Part shown: piece by piece, positions 44,900 through 58,441 of the stretch | Layout of the letters: the number at the start of each line of letters is the position of its first letter | How positions within the stretch are numbered: the stretch's first letter is position 1 | Assembly: GCF_026151205.1 (NCBI RefSeq) | Contig: NC_087078.1 | Span: forward strand, 6,773,675 to 6,837,674 | DNA from: Bolinopsis microptera | Taxonomy: Eukaryota; Ctenophora; Tentaculata; Lobata; Bolinopsidae | Length of the DNA: 64,000 bases | Direction of reading: 5' to 3' | Made by a program: the position numbers and the translations under genes | Notes under the pieces: model-generated | Database searches by the model: none | What the model saw: the letters and a program-made list of their open reading frames with translations, nothing else | Told to the model about the DNA's origin: nothing

Positions 44900-46120
44900 A
44901 TTGTTAATTTAACAGCTATTTACTTGTATATCATATATGCTTAAAATGAGATGGGCTATACACGTTTCATGATCAAACTCCTGTGATCTTGGGCTCAATT
45001 TCTAACGGTATAAGATTATCAGGCCCAATGAATCCACTATACATTATACAATATGAATATACAAGGGAAGCCCCACAACCTCAGTGTAGTAATTTACAGT
45101 TCTCTGAGCTCGGACCAAATGAAACAAGATTTAAAGAAGGAGCAAAAAAGAAGCCACCGAGAAATCTTCCTTCTTCTCTTCAGATTCAAATTTGTACTTA
45201 TCATGTGTGTCAATAAAACCCATAATCAATCCCCCCCCCCCCCCCCCCCCCCCCCCCCACTTCCCCCAAGTCAATAAGAAGTAACCGTACAAATATAATG
45301 GAGATCCTCCATTCCGACCCTTTTAAGAGATCTTCTGAATAATCAAGTTGACGTGTTTATTCAGGAGATTCTTTAGAACAACAAAAGACAACAATCATTT
45401 AAACGATACAGATCTTTTGCCAAAATTAGGGCTCTAATATTTAAAAAGGTTACATTCTGCATCATAATGAGGTATGATCAATATAATTAAAGGTTAAATT
45501 TTACTAATCGGAATGCAATCATGCAATATACTCAATACTGGGACACAGCACTCAGCCCCAAAGCAACCTCACACAAATGGTGTTCCTGTACCAGACGTAC
45601 CTCTCATCCACAATAATCTAAAACGATAACAATTGTTGGAATAAGTATCTGGAGACACACAGATCGAAAGCATGGCAAGGGATCCTGGGGCTCACAGAGG
45701 TGATACAGATTAAAAGATGTTGTCTAAACGGAAACCATAAATCGAGATACTCGTGACAACATCTTAAATTCTTAAAGGTGAGTGTGGCCTGCACAGAGAG
45801 ACAAAAATATAAAAGTGATACAAAGGGGAAGAAATCGGAAGGGAGAAACATTTGCATTGACATGAAAGGATTTATTGAGTGTTGTACAAACCACCCAATT
45901 AGATCATAAAACCATCTTGCACGTAAATTGCAGTAGTTAAGATAAAACCATTTTGCAGGTATAATTTGCAGTAGTTAAGGGGGCCATCGTTTACCAATAC
46001 TACACCAGAACTTTATGATATGCAGCACAGGTAATAATCAAATTAAGCGGTGCTGTGTGAGAATCGGAGAATGTTTAGCAAATTTTACAGTTCCCGCTGG
46101 AGGCAAAATACCAATGCTTA
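44900..46120. other. Intergenic apart from the C tract
   Basis: Short ORFs at 44983-45277 (plus) and 45618-45863 (minus) show no domain. A short direct repeat (ataaaaccat[ct]ttgca, then attgcagtagttaag) lies at 45907-45980. Confidence 0.5.
45231..45258. repeat. Homopolymer of 28 C
   Basis: An uninterrupted C28 run in AT-rich sequence. The length is likely unstable between individuals or assemblies. Confidence 0.95.
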
Positions 46121-46126
46121 ATTTGA

Positions 46127-48090
46127 CCAAAACCCATAATCATGGGTAGAGTGGACCGCTGCCAGTGTCTCTCTTTCCCAAACAAAAGGAAATGATATTA
46201 ATTTGATTGACCGTTTTCAAATGCAAAATGATACCGAGAATGAAATCGGTCGCTCGCTTTTCCCATTCATTCACGGCTTATACGAATTGCAATAGGTTTC
46301 GATAAATTACATCGATCACATGCTGTAATAATCTCTTTGGTGTTTGGGTTGCGTTCGGGTCGATACCTAGTATTTCGGGATAAGGGTGGTAGTTAGTGAA
46401 TTAGCTGAAGTTTATTGAATCTTTATTGCCGAGTACAGCTGTCTTCGGGTATTACATTTGTAAATGAATGGGAAAGCGAGCGACCGATTTCATTCTCGGT
46501 ATCATTTTGCATTTGAAAACGGTCAATCAAATTAATATCATTTCCTTTTGTTTGGGAAAGAGAGACACTGGCAGCGGTCCACTCTACCCATGATTATGGG
46601 TTTTGGTCAAATATCATCGCTTTTTGATTAATGTCAGGGTACTTTATAAAGTCGAAATATAAACTGATATCTTCATTAATAAGGAGGAAGTTTCAACGAT
46701 TTCGAAATTTTTCCTTTGAAAACATTTCCTTGTGTTTGGGTAAGCATATCGGTCGATCGCTGACTGAATTTGCCACTTTATACTCATTCAAGTTGGCATT
46801 AAATTTATATATAATGACATTGAACTGTCGTGGTAAAGCAGAATTTGTTCGAAATCACGAATGAGCAAAATTATCACCTTTCGCACGTGCAAACTATGAG
46901 CGGACGTTGCGTGCGCATCCAATATTGAATCGCCGTAAATTTTTGCGTGTTGGTGTTTTATATATAGTTTGATAAGCATGCAAAGTTTCAAAGTATTTCA
47001 AGAAGAACTGCAATCACAACGGCACACCAACGTTTACAGAAAATGGTAAAAACAGCAATTTTCAGTGATTTTAGCAATTTTCTATCAATTTGGGCGTGTC
47101 CCCACGTGTGCAACTTTTAGATTTTTAACTTTAAAACTAGCCTAATACACAATTTATACCTATAGGAAGCAGAACTGAGCTCCACAACCCAAGGGATAGC
47201 CCAGCACCAGAGAATACTAAATCGCAAAATTGACGTTTTTATAAAATAATTCTTCAAAAAAGCACTAACTTCAATGGCAAATATCTTTATGAAGGAGCAA
47301 GGTAGGGAAACTTTCCGGTAGATTTTCAGAATGCTTGAACAATTATCTAATATAAAAATGTCCTCAGATTTCGAATAAAATTACTCCTTAATGGTGTAAA
47401 ATCAGTTTGAAAAGTTGTTATTTTGTCAAAAATAAAGTTTTAAAAACACTTAATTTGATGACGTCATCAAGTGGTGATGATGACGTTAAATTATTTTTTG
47501 ATATAATTGAAACTGAAGTGTAAACAATTATCTTTAAGACCTGTGGTCGGAAATTGCTGTATCTTTTATACTTTTGAATCTCCGGACACTTAAATTCAGG
47601 CTACAATTGACTACATTTGACTGGCAAAGCGTCTATCCCTGAATATATGTATCACGACAATCTATCGTAAAACAGGGGTTCCAGAAAACCCATTTCCCGA
47701 TACTCCTGAAACACGAAATTTTTTTTACAGTCGATTTGGTCAACGTCTAGACGCCCTGCAAAGTTTCAGATCTTTAACTTAATTCTAACATGGTTTTTAA
47801 GGCACCTGAATATGGCAATTTTGGGTTTTTTACCGAATTTCGTATAACATGCTGGCGCGTATTTTGCGTAAATTTCTTAAAAACCTCCACATAACTATTT
47901 CTTGTTCCTGTCATCTTTAACATTGAATTAGAATGATTTGAACTTAAATATACCTGCTGAACTACTTTCGATGAGTCTTAATGCCCGAAAAACAATAAAG
48001 GGTTATATTTATAAAAGTAAAGGGGGTAAATAGTAAAGGGGGTAAATAGTATTGTGAATATAAGAAGCACGGTCATGCTTGCCAGTATTG
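46127..48090 (+). mobile_element. Solo unit of the A-A'-B-C element
   Basis: A lies at 46127-46280 and A' at 46464-46612, with a spacer of about 180 bp. B runs about 46612-47640, and C about 47650-48090, ending gcttgccagtattgtgatgg. It matches the modules at 17.7-21.6 kb in one orientation and without internal inversion, so it defines the unit. The small ORFs inside (46631-46864, 46788-46991) coincide with ORFs at the same place in the other copy and are not convincing genes. Confidence 0.85.
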
Positions 48091-48099
48091 TGATGGCTC

Positions 48100-51000
48100 G
48101 GAGGAACAAATTTAGCTATCCTGTCACAAAGTAAGTTTTATAACTGTTAAGTTTGTAATATATATTTGAATAAACTAGATAAATAAATAAATCAAAAGAT
48201 TACACAGTTAACACAGTACACACTGTGCACTTGGAGAGGAGGCATATCGTGAACTCGCAGTACATTCAAATACGATATAGCCCACACTAGCTCTCCAACC
48301 AAACTGTATAAATGAGAGCATTTTAATATTAAATTGGAAATCTATTCAACATTTTGACGCGGACGACTGTCGCAGGTCGCTCATTGATCATTTCAAGGTC
48401 TCTAGGGTCCAATTAATGTCCGTTCAAATAAAGTAAGATAAGGAATGTGTTCAACTGAATAAAGAGTCGTGTATCAATTGCGTTATGTGTTAATATATTT
48501 CATACTTGTATGACCCGCCCCCGCACAAGTGCACGGCTCCCCCTGTATCGTCACCATAGTGAAACACCGAGGGGGATCGCAACGTGAACAAGTTAATATA
48601 GCGTACGAGTTACTGAATAATTGTGACGTCCAACGAAACCTCTTGTTCTCCACATAGTACGAATTGTGTTACAACTTACAATGGAGTCGAGGGGAGGTGA
48701 CACCAACTTTTAGAGATCATTCATCTCAATCAGCTCTACTTCCATTTAAGAATACATATACACATAGCCGAACAACTTGTGATAAGTGGAATACCAACGA
48801 ACGAACGAAAATAGACTTCAATTCGTTAAGGATCGTTCGCTTGATCTACCAAATTATAACACTACATTTTTTGAATGATAGAATTAGGGGCTCCCTGTAC
48901 AAGCAGAAAAATGGTTTATTATATAATATTACTTGTTAAATTATGAGTACAATGCAGGAATACACTAACGTGTATTATATTAAAGTATGAGGGGACCTTA
49001 GAAAAAGTTTTTTTCTCGAGCAAATCATATTATTACAATAATCGTAAAAACCACTTTTGTGAAATCCCGCAAAGTTGTATTTCAATCCGCGCGCCGAGAT
49101 ATCCGCCAAAACAATTGAACCTGTGCGTGACGTCAATTATGTGAGTTTCTCTGATCGCGCGCATATAGAAAAGACAGGTAAAATGACGTGCGGGCTGACT
49201 AATTTACTAATTAAGAATACATAAACAATTACATACTAACAATCCTATAACCAATGGAGAGGAGACTTTTTTATGACCGTTTTGAAAAAAGAATTATCAC
49301 CACTACGAAAACCTTGAGCCGAGATAACACCGAATAAGATTGAAAGTCACACAGACAGGCATGTAAATTATGTATTTTTATACTCCCAACGTAACACCTA
49401 GCAACTCCCTGTATCGTAGCCACAGTATATATCAACATGTCATATCAACATCAAACACGGTCCTAATAAAAACGGATCGGGTAGGTAATGAATGCATTCT
49501 CATTCCAGTTGGACCAGCACCACGCACCAAGGGCATTTAAGTTCTCACTCACTATGTGACACTATATTTAAAACGTAAGCAAGATTTGCAACTATTACAA
49601 CCAAGCAATATAATACCAGCATAGCAACGAACACTTCACATTCGTTACGCTTTACACTCAAGTCCACAGCAAACACAAAACGGTAAATTATAAATGGATG
49701 TACAACTAAAGTCCGGTACACACGCGCAAGTGCCAAACCGCACGTGCGCACTCAGATAGGACTAGAGTCGGCGCCAAGGGCCATCTAAAGAAAAAAAAGT
49801 ATTCTACTAAATCATACCATTCAATCGATTTTTAGATCTTCAGTTGCAGGTGCTTTGCTGTCATAAAAGTTTGATCATTTGAAAGCTTTTTCACTATAAA
49901 TATAAAGAAGTGTCTTTATACCTCCAATTAATAAGCCACCCATATTTTAAACTGTACAATCCAACTGGCATTTATATTTTGGTTTTTGATCAATTATCAT
50001 ATTTCAATGTACAAATAAGAAATACTATAATTTCATTGTGATAATAATGTTAGGTAATGTTGATACAGTTACAATACATTGCATATAAGTACCAATTAAA
50101 ACTAATCGACAATCGGTGTTGCGAAGGAACCAGACCAAAGAGAGTCAGTCAACTGCATTACAGACTTTTCATAGATCAAAGCGTCAATTGCGACGAGTCG
50201 TTATTTTAGAACTCATCGCATATTCAGTGAATCGGAAGGATTTCCCGGAAAGATGATGATTTGAGAAAGGAAAGCAATCCGTTTCGCTGCTTACAGAACA
50301 TTCTTGGGATACTGGAGCTGAACGGGACTGGTAAAAGGACGGCGCTTCAGACTACCACAGTGTGATTGGAGAGAGTTATCCGCAAATGACCCAGCAATCA
50401 GGCAAATATGTCGGATTTAAATCACTAAACGAACAAGTTTCGGAAAAGCTAAACATATATTAAAGTGGGTCGGTCAACATATCTTCTATTCCATGTATTG
50501 TGCTCAGCCAAGCAACACTTGATTTGATTGTGCTCTGCCGATTGCAAACACTTGATTTTCTATTGTTCTTCCACATTATCCATATGAAAATACATTTCCG
50601 ATTATTCATGTATCAAGATATTTGCCGATTTTAATTGTGTCCATATCGGTTTCAAACACGTCAAAACAAAATGGGCAGATTTTGGTTTAGTTAGCGGCTG
50701 CTACTTATCTTAGCTATTTATAAATAGAAATACCTACTACACTAACAAGAAAGCCTTCTGATACATTTAACTATAAAGAGAATTATTTCGTAACTTTGAC
50801 TATTCAGTGCAACCAAAGAACCGCACTCGCAAACGCCAAAGGTAACACGACGTAAGAAAAACAGAACAGGACAAAATGTTGACACGAGCGAAGGGAGGCG
50901 CGCACGCACGTAGGTCTTACACTAATAGACGTCACAGCCCAAAATTGCTATCACCAAAAGGACGCGGCGTGAAATTGCACGAATTATCGATTTCAAGTCC

Positions 51001-51130
51001 GGCGTATTTTTAGATTCAACAAAATAAACAATCACAGGACTTAAACGCGAATATTTGAAAGTAAATCAAAGTTCCCCTCATCCTTTAACACCTCTTAAAG
51101 TCCGAATAATATTTAACTCATAAAACAATG
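48100..51130. other. Repeat-derived intergenic sequence
   Basis: 48410-48447 is a right end of the CCTTATCGGAC family (attaatgtccgttcaaataa). 49070-49170 is a short GC-rich patch with CGCGCGC motifs. No splice-bounded coding exon was recognised. Short ORFs (48664-48939, 49545-49751) lack motifs. Confidence 0.5.
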
Positions 51131-51133
51131 AAA

Positions 51134-52697
51134 TACCTTATCGGACAGGACATAATTGACGGACATTACATGAACGGACAATAATTGTGAACGGACATTA
51201 ATATGAACGCTCGAAGGCATTCAAAACCATCAAAAATGCTATCCGAATTTTTATTCAATATTGACGATTTTTTAAATGATCAGAGGGGTGCACCATAATT
51301 ATAAAATAAACTGCACGGATTTAAAAAATATTAGTTACCAATGTATTTTCTATATACAGTGAGAATTTTTAAAATACCAAATTTTGTCATAACCTTTTTG
51401 GAAAGATCAGTGAGTTTCGCCTAGGAGCCATATTTGATGTGCGCGGCTTTGGAGCAAAAATTAAGCTGTAAAAGTCGCGTAATTTGACCTACATTTGACC
51501 AAAATCCGTTGATTTTTGTCGATTATTTGGGATAGATCTTCAGTTCCTTGGAATGCAGATGGGGGCATTCAGAAAATTGGCGACGACCTTCCAATAGGGC
51601 TTCACAACTGTCCGAAAATTTGGTGTAGGATATCGAGTTGACATAGTGATCAAAATGGGCAAAATCCTTCGCATTTAGCTGTAACATAATGTCTTATTGG
51701 TTGGAATATGCTTCAAACTAATTCGGGACACTTTTTCTTGTAAGGGCTTCAGTGAGCTTACCAATTTTGTTGAAACGGAGGTCGGGAAGGATACTAATAT
51801 CTATTTGTTTGAAGAAAATTGTGCTGGCCGAAATTAGCGCTAAAAACCCATCCACAGACGGCACGCGCGCTCAACTGTCGATGGCGCACTACCTAATTTC
51901 AGCAAATAATTTTAATAATCCATTTTTATACAGTAAGTAAGAATAGCCAGTCATTAAGCAGTAAAAATATTAAAATATGTGTACATGATCAGTGTCTAAT
52001 ATCACATACATCTTAAAACATAAATTGATTTTCGTGCATGAAAATAGACCATGCCCATAAAACAATTAAAGCATCAGTTGATTTCTAGCTTTGTTGAAAA
52101 ACCTTTTTTTATCAAACTAACCCCGGCCTGCATTTACATCGTTAACTTATTACAAGCCATTCGGCGTGAAGTTGTTTTAAATCTTAGAACAATTATAAGG
52201 TTACTTAACATCACGTGAGCTCTTTCCTACAACTGTTTCATTACCTCCCCCTCAAGTAATATGAACTAAAAAAACGTTCGACAATGTCCTTGGCAACACG
52301 ATTTAACCGTAATATCCAGAGCTGGAACAAGGATTTGTCATGTTGGCGGGGACTAGCTCATGAACTATTGTTGTTGAGTGCCATATTATTGAATTCGTTG
52401 ACTTTTTACCCGCCAGTGGCCCTAGAAAACATTTTATACTAGTAGAGATTTTTCTGTGCCTCCGGCAGACCAAGGAGAACCTATCGTTCTTAACTTACGA
52501 CACAATAAAGTTCTCATAGATTGGCGTATACTGTGTAACAAGTTTCCGAAATTGGAAAAAATATTTGAAAAAATTTCAACGGACTTTAACTAGGACGGAC
52601 ATTAATTGAAAAGGACATTATTTGAACGGACATTAAGATGGAACCAAGGGCCTCCAGCATCAAGTAATGTCCCGCCAAATTAGTCCAATAAGGTATT
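51134..52697. mobile_element. CCTTATCGGAC-family element, long form (1.56 kb)
   Basis: The left end (51134) reads ATACCTTATCGGAC, followed by repeated (a)cggacatta units. The right end (52565-52697) carries the same units in a run (cggacattaattgaaaagga, then gaacggacattaagatgg) and closes gtccaataaggtat. The interior has no transposase motif. Subterminal taatgtccgt/acggacatta repeats at both ends resemble transposase-binding arrays. Confidence 0.65.
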
Positions 52698-52829
52698 TCC
52701 AAATTGTTGGTAATGCTTTATTAAATTTAAACTTCATATTAACTCATTTTGATGACTGTGTCTGCCCTAAAATTGCTCAGAAAAAAAAAAAAATAGAAAA
52801 AATAATGCGTCCGACATGGCTCGACCAGG

Positions 52830-53600
52830 AATACCGCGCAGCCGGGAATAACTGGCAGTAATTGCAATTTTGTACCGGTGTTCGGTCCCGGCCGGGAATT
52901 TGGTTTAGCCGGATTGTAGTCGGGAATTTTCCAAAATAAAATCAGTTTTTTCAAACGTAAATTTGAGCAAATTTCGCAAATCTGTAAACATTTTCCTTAA
53001 AAAACTTTTTGATGAACTCATTGAACAATGGAGAACATGGAATCAATCTAGATTTGAAATAATCATGGTATCAACATGACGTCGAATTTATATTTTCGTT
53101 TACGAGTAATTGACTTCTTTCTGACTTTAATGCTAGCAATAGACCATGACTTAATTATTATGTGACCAAGTGTCCCACGGCTCACGGTCTTGGGATACCG
53201 AGGGACAAGTAAAACAGAGTTCTCCGGGTAAATAAAAGCATTAATAAATCAAAATGCAATTATAGTAGTCACCCCAATTCAATTATTCAGGTAGGTAATG
53301 AACAGTAACGTGTAAAGCTCCAACGACCAAACCCCAATGTTTCAATTTAAATTAATTTAAGTACCTAACCAAAACCAAACACAAATAGAGTTCTGGTGTC
53401 AGTTTGACTTTATAAACATAATTCAGTTCGTCATTCCTAAAGAGTAAACGGAGAAATATTGGAAAAATCCCGGACCGCCCCGGTACCGCACCCGGTCCGG
53501 CCGGTATGACGCTGATCCCGGCCGGTTTTCGTTTTCCCATCCCGGTCCCCAGCCGTATGGAGGTAATTCCGGCCCGGATACCGGGATTACCCCTTCTCAC
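52830..53600. mobile_element. Possible element with GC-rich CCGGGAT-type ends
   Basis: Two GC-rich blocks (52830-52925: ccgggaataactggc, gtcccggccgggaatttgg; and 53465-53600: cccggtccggccggtatgac, ggcccggataccgggattac) flank 540 bp of AT-rich DNA. Inverse similarity between the blocks is partial. The ORFs over these blocks are compositional. Confidence 0.45.
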
Positions 53601-53934
53601 CAAAATTAATGTTTCACATTATATGACGAGCAACAAACAGCAATATATTTTAATCCTTCGGTTTCAAGGCATCCCTAAGGTTATTGTAAGCTTACGTTCA
53701 GAAAATAATCGGTACAACTTTCCTTCAAATGGGGGAAATCAGAAGTAGTTACAACGTTTGGCAAGTGTTTCATTAATACAAAAATCTTTCTCCTACTGAC
53801 CAGAACCTTCCCTTAAACAAATCTGCACACGCCTCCCAACGAAAATCCATAACGATTAAGAAGACAATCATTTAAGGAACTTCATTCAATCAGGAACATG
53901 ATTATTATATACTGCCGTAGATTTAGTGGTTAAC

Positions 53935-54230
53935 ACTGGTGGTGTAGTGGTAACACGAATCGCCGTCCAATCAGAATACCCTGTTCAAATCCGGTCGGAT
54001 CAATTCGGGGCCATTTACAGCTGTGATTTGGTACAGCTTCGGCTGGTGATACACACTCCTCTCTGGCTCGTAGGACTAACCCCCCTACAGCTAGTATAGT
54101 GCCCGTCCAAGGAGTGGCTTAGGGATACTGAAAAGAGATATGCACCTCAGCCATCCCAACGTTCGGGAGTGACCCCCTGGTATCTGTAACTTGTAATGGC
54201 GTGAGAACTAAAGCACTACGGGATGCAACA
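53935..54230 (+). mobile_element. tRNA-derived SINE
   Basis: The head has an A-box-like ggtggtgtagtggtaacacg and a good B box gttcaaatcc about 45 bp later, the spacing of a tRNA gene without a tight cloverleaf. A non-tRNA body of about 220 bp follows (tctggctcgtaggactaac, then gtgcccgtccaaggagtggc) to about 54225. Confidence 0.65.
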
Positions 54231-54800
54231 CATAATATTGGTATTACTCGATTTATTCATATTTTAGAAGACATAAGTCCGTGTATATAATTATCTTTAT
54301 AGAATAATTGGATAAAATATTTATTGCAAGTTGTGTCTGCGAAAATATACGTGTGAACTGCTCATACCGCAAATACAGAAAAATAGATGTTATAATACCT
54401 ATCATAAAATCACCGCCCGCACCCGCACACGACAGAGGTTAATGACTGCTTTATACAAATATTATATCATAAAGATGTTTTGCCAAGAGCAACCGAAACC
54501 TCCCATCGGGAGAACGGCTAGTAACGCATTTAATTACAGTAAATCAAAACATTGCCATATCATAGCAACCATTCCAGGAGATAAGAATTGTGTGAGTGTA
54601 AGAAAAATTAATTATATAGTCTGCTAGAAATTCCGTTACACATATGGTAAAATAATAAATATGGTGGCCGATAATAACTGCCCCCTTGCTTAGCAACTTG
54701 TTCAAATTTCTCCTCCGAATTACTTCAATTACACACAAATTTCAAAATAGATAGATCTGTCCGAACAAGATTTCTGAAAGTTTCTAGACTTAAATCAAGG
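54230..54800. other. Intergenic, no gene recognised
   Basis: AT-rich sequence between the SINE and the first receptor-family remnant. The 98-residue ORF at 54331-54627 has no recognisable domain or splice context. Confidence 0.45.
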
Positions 54801-54804
54801 TCAT

Positions 54805-54903
54805 CTCTACAATGATGTCGTGCTACAAACTGAACCTGCTCTAGATGAATCAGCATACGATTACGTACGAATCGAGGATGTGGTGAGGCACAACATTAGA
54901 TGA
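54805..54903 (+). pseudogene. 3' remnant of an MNNL/DSL-like receptor gene
   Basis: The last 33 codons of the intact gene at 58442-59959, through QTEPALDESAYDYVRIEDV to the TGA, recur here almost without change, followed by the same 3' UTR (54904-55660 matches 59960-60760). Nothing coding precedes it. It marks the left boundary of the duplicated block, offset by about 5.06 kb. Confidence 0.85.
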
Positions 54904-55664
54904 ACCAAGGTTTGGCAGAGTCTTGAGTAGAAATTATTCCATATGAACTGTTCAAGTAATCCGACTGTTGTCAAATTCTATAGTATTATATTTGTATTAC
55001 TCGTTTGAGTTATTGTTTGCTGCAATTTGTTTTCTTTTTCAATGTATGTTACTAATTAGTGTTTTGATCTTTTTTTAGAATTTACTCGATAATTATCAGA
55101 ATTTTTTTACTAATACATAGTAAGTAAATATTTGAGCATGTTTAAGACTATTCCATGTTTAGTGCTTTCATTTGATAATTCCGTTTATAATATTGGATAA
55201 CTGACCCCTTTTTTGTATGTTTTATCCAATGCATGTTATTACTATTGAACATAGATTAGTTGTGGTTTGTTTAGTGATTAAAAATTATTGATTAAATTCT
55301 CCAGCGTATTATTTTGTACAGTCGAACTTAATCTAATATCGGCGACAGAACTAAAAAAACAGTGTCAGAACTAGGAAACTAAATTGTGACTTATGAAATC
55401 CCTATGATTAAAAAGGTGATTCCAATAGGTTTTAACTCTTGAACTCTCAAGGAGAGACGTTCATAGAATTATAAGTCGCTCACCTTGCCTGGTAAAAGGT
55501 ATAAGCAGCAAACAAATATATGTTAGGTTTCCTTGAAAATTCGATAAATCACAATTTGAGCTAATCAAAAACCTATTAGCTTCCTGATCAATCTAAAATA
55601 AGGTTCCAGACACAAATGACCAAAATAAACCGTCCCTCCTCCTCTCGCCTGATCGATGTAAAAC

Positions 55665-57144
55665 TTAATTTGTGGGAGCCGACTGTGATGAATATGCTCC
55701 GAACTACTATCCTAAAGGAACATGTGATGTGTTCTGTGAGCCTGAAGTAGGACATTACAATTGCACTGATCAAGGAACCAAAGTGTGTCAATGTAAAACT
55801 AAGATTACATTGTTACAACCTCAAGTAACAAAGTAACAATTACCTTATTCCTTGCGTACTGTATGTGTTAACATGTCCGTTTTCTCTGTGGTGGGTAAGA
55901 TGTATGGACATGTCTAGTAGAGGAGCTCTGTTGCAGTGATGCTTCTACTTTTCTTGCTCTTGCAACTCTTTCAAGTGATATTTGACTGTTCTAATCGTGC
56001 CACCTGGGTAACAACTCGTGGCTCTATATCTATCCAACAATAATATTTTATCATCACACGAGTAAACTTATATCGTCCGTAGTCCGTAATCCTTACACTT
56101 TACTTTATTAACTACCAGGAACAGCTACAATGCAGTGGGTGAAATAAAGTTTCTGAGTTACGAGGATTTGTATGAGAGACCTTTGGTGGATGCTTGTGAT
56201 TTCTACTTCAGACCACTAATAATTGAGGATGAAAATGGTAATGTTTTACACAAAATAACAAAGACTACAGTTACCAAAGACACAGCGATTGCTGATTTAA
56301 CAAAAGTAGCGGAGCTCAAAAATGCAATTCAGATCAGTGTAGCGACAAATAAGACAGTAAGGATCTTTACCACAATATGGGACAGTGAGACTGGAGCTTA
56401 TAAAAGGGTCAGGACTCAGGGAGAGAAACAACTTCAGGGTTCCTTTCGATAATGTGTCAGTTGGTGATGATTGGAAACAAGCGGTAAACAACATGTTGTT
56501 GTTTCCTATGTATAGGAACAACTGTTAGATTATAAACTTACACAGTGTGATACTAATGTGACCGGACTTGGATGCAATTTTCGTAAAACGGGGCATTTCA
56601 CAGATCTCTGTGATGAGTGGATAGAATACTACACTACGGAGAGAATTGTACAGTCTATTGTAAGCCTGATGAGTACTTTGTGTGCTCAGAAATATGTGAG
56701 GTTGTGAATTTAAGGTCTTCTGGTAACTTTAAAGTAATAGTTTAGTTAACAAAGTTTCTTTTACTTTTCCTACGCTGTGTTATACTTGTGAGATAATGCC
56801 CAGCAAGCAACAGTCAAATAGGTAACTATTTGAAAGCTAACAACAGTAAAGATAATTATTTGGAAGCTATTCCCACTATTTTGGATCATTCCAATGAGGA
56901 TATTGGAAATTACAACTACAATTACTATTTTTCAGCCGACGAAGCCCACTATACCGGAGTGTGGATAGCAGCAGTTGTCTTTCTAACAACGGTTCTGGCT
57001 GCATTTTGTATTCTACACTCACGTAGAAAACAGGGAAACTTCTCTACCCGGAATTTGATCTACGTTGTCGTTACTGTTAGTACTGCAGTGTGGATAGCAG
57101 CAGTACACCCAGATCGAGGGCATTACTTCCATCGGGCACTATAG
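55665..57144 (+). pseudogene. Broken MNNL/DSL-like receptor gene, copy 1
   Basis: The pieces of one gene are visible. A Cys-rich fragment (ADCDEYAPNYYPKGTCDVFC) lies at about 55678-55790. A signal-peptide exon (MLLLFLLLQLFQ, 55939-55974) follows. An MNNL-like exon from 56119 reads GEIKFLSYEDLYE, then ACDFYFRPLIIEDENGNVL, and ends in a frameshift after ETGAY at about 56400. Downstream are a Cys fragment (ENCTVYCKPDEYFVC at about 56640) and a TM plus juxtamembrane piece (VWIAAVVFLTTVLAAFCILH, about 56960). The start of the MNNL exon is also out of frame with its acceptor, a defect shared with copy 2. Compared with the intact gene, the central Cys repeats are shortened. Confidence 0.75.
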
Positions 57145-57689
57145 ATGATGTCACCCGGTATACCGTACAGTTACCAAAAGATACTTGGTTACCTTAAACG
57201 CTTAAATATAGTATTGGAATTTTAGCATTCCACTGTGCAAAAAGTATGGCGTCGGATATTCTACACAAACTTGAAGTTGATCTATAGGGTCCCTATTAAC
57301 ACCGTCCAAAATTTTCCAACAAAATTCCCATGGGAAATTGGAAAAGTCTTTACAGCGATTCAAAGTAATAGAAAGTATTGAAATCATGGCAACCGAACTT
57401 ATCTCAGTTCAATTTTAGAGAACTGTAATACCGTAAATAGAAATATATCTTGACTAACGCGTGAGTTTGATAAATTTTGATAAACGTTTCTACTACCTAG
57501 GCCCAGTAAATTAAAAAGCACGTTAAGTGGGTTATAGGCTATAGGGGTACAGTAAATCTATATTTTACTTCATTTAACCCCGTATTATTCTCCTTCTTGA
57601 TTTTTTAGTATAATAATAGTCTGTTTTTTGTTCCAGTAACTTATAGTAGGTACCAGCACTCCCACAAAGTCACATATTTTTAAACTTTT

Positions 57690-58080
57690 TAATACTTTCA
57701 ACACTTGGATCATGGTTTTAGACAAAGGGAAGATTTTAACAAAATTTTTAATGTGTCAATTATTGATAATTCTAGTCCTAAAACTTTGGATGTACGTGAA
57801 CATAAATATATTCAACTACTCAAGACTTTAAAACCTTTGGGAATTAACACTATAAATCCTTTTGGCCTTCCATTACTCCTAACATCTTAATTTTAACTTT
57901 ATAACCGTTTTAAGAGTGTTCAGATTTTTAAATGAATTTTGGGTTTTACTAACTTTTTACAATTTCTAGGGCTTATGTCACTGAAGATGACGCCTTGCAA
58001 CATGTTTGACGATAGCCTGTAGATTGATAGTTTGATCTCAGTATTTACAACAATTCATCTAGTTTGATTGATTCAAAGGG
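57690..58080 (+). mobile_element. 3' end of a Penelope-like element (GIY-YIG end) relic
   Basis: A short open stretch ends LDVREHKYIQLLKTLKPLGI, then NTINPFGLPLLLTS. R-E-x-K-Y-I-x-L-L-x-T-L-x-P-x-G-I-N is the closing motif of GIY-YIG endonuclease domains in Penelope-like elements. A tail with cactgaagatgacgccttgc follows, similar in kind to the 3' segments of such elements. The rest is missing. It sits between receptor copy 1 and the intact gene, about where copy 1's tail would be. Confidence 0.5.
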
Positions 58081-58441
58081 AAACAAATTCCTTTGTTACT
58101 TTCAACACAACTATATGACAAATAATACGAGGAGATCTCTGCAGATGATTTATTTGATGAGTTCAAGAACCTTATAAACTGTGTATGATTCGCCTCTCCA
58201 GACAAACCTAGAGAAAGTCACACATAGTATTAGTATGTTCTAACTTGGGGTGAGATGATATATCAAGAAAACTTGATACGATAACAGCTCGTTGAGTAGA
58301 GAACTCAAGAAACTTGATATGTAAAACCCAGAAATCAGAATTGCGCCGTTAAATGTATATTAAGTAGGAATATGATGTTGCATTGTTAAGATACGAGGCG
58401 ACATTCGTTAACTTTTGTGTGGACTGATACGTTTTTTTAAA

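Noticed and set aside
53352-53748. Pro/Gly-rich ORFs on both strands
   Set aside because: Explained by the GC-rich CCGG block of a probable transposon end.
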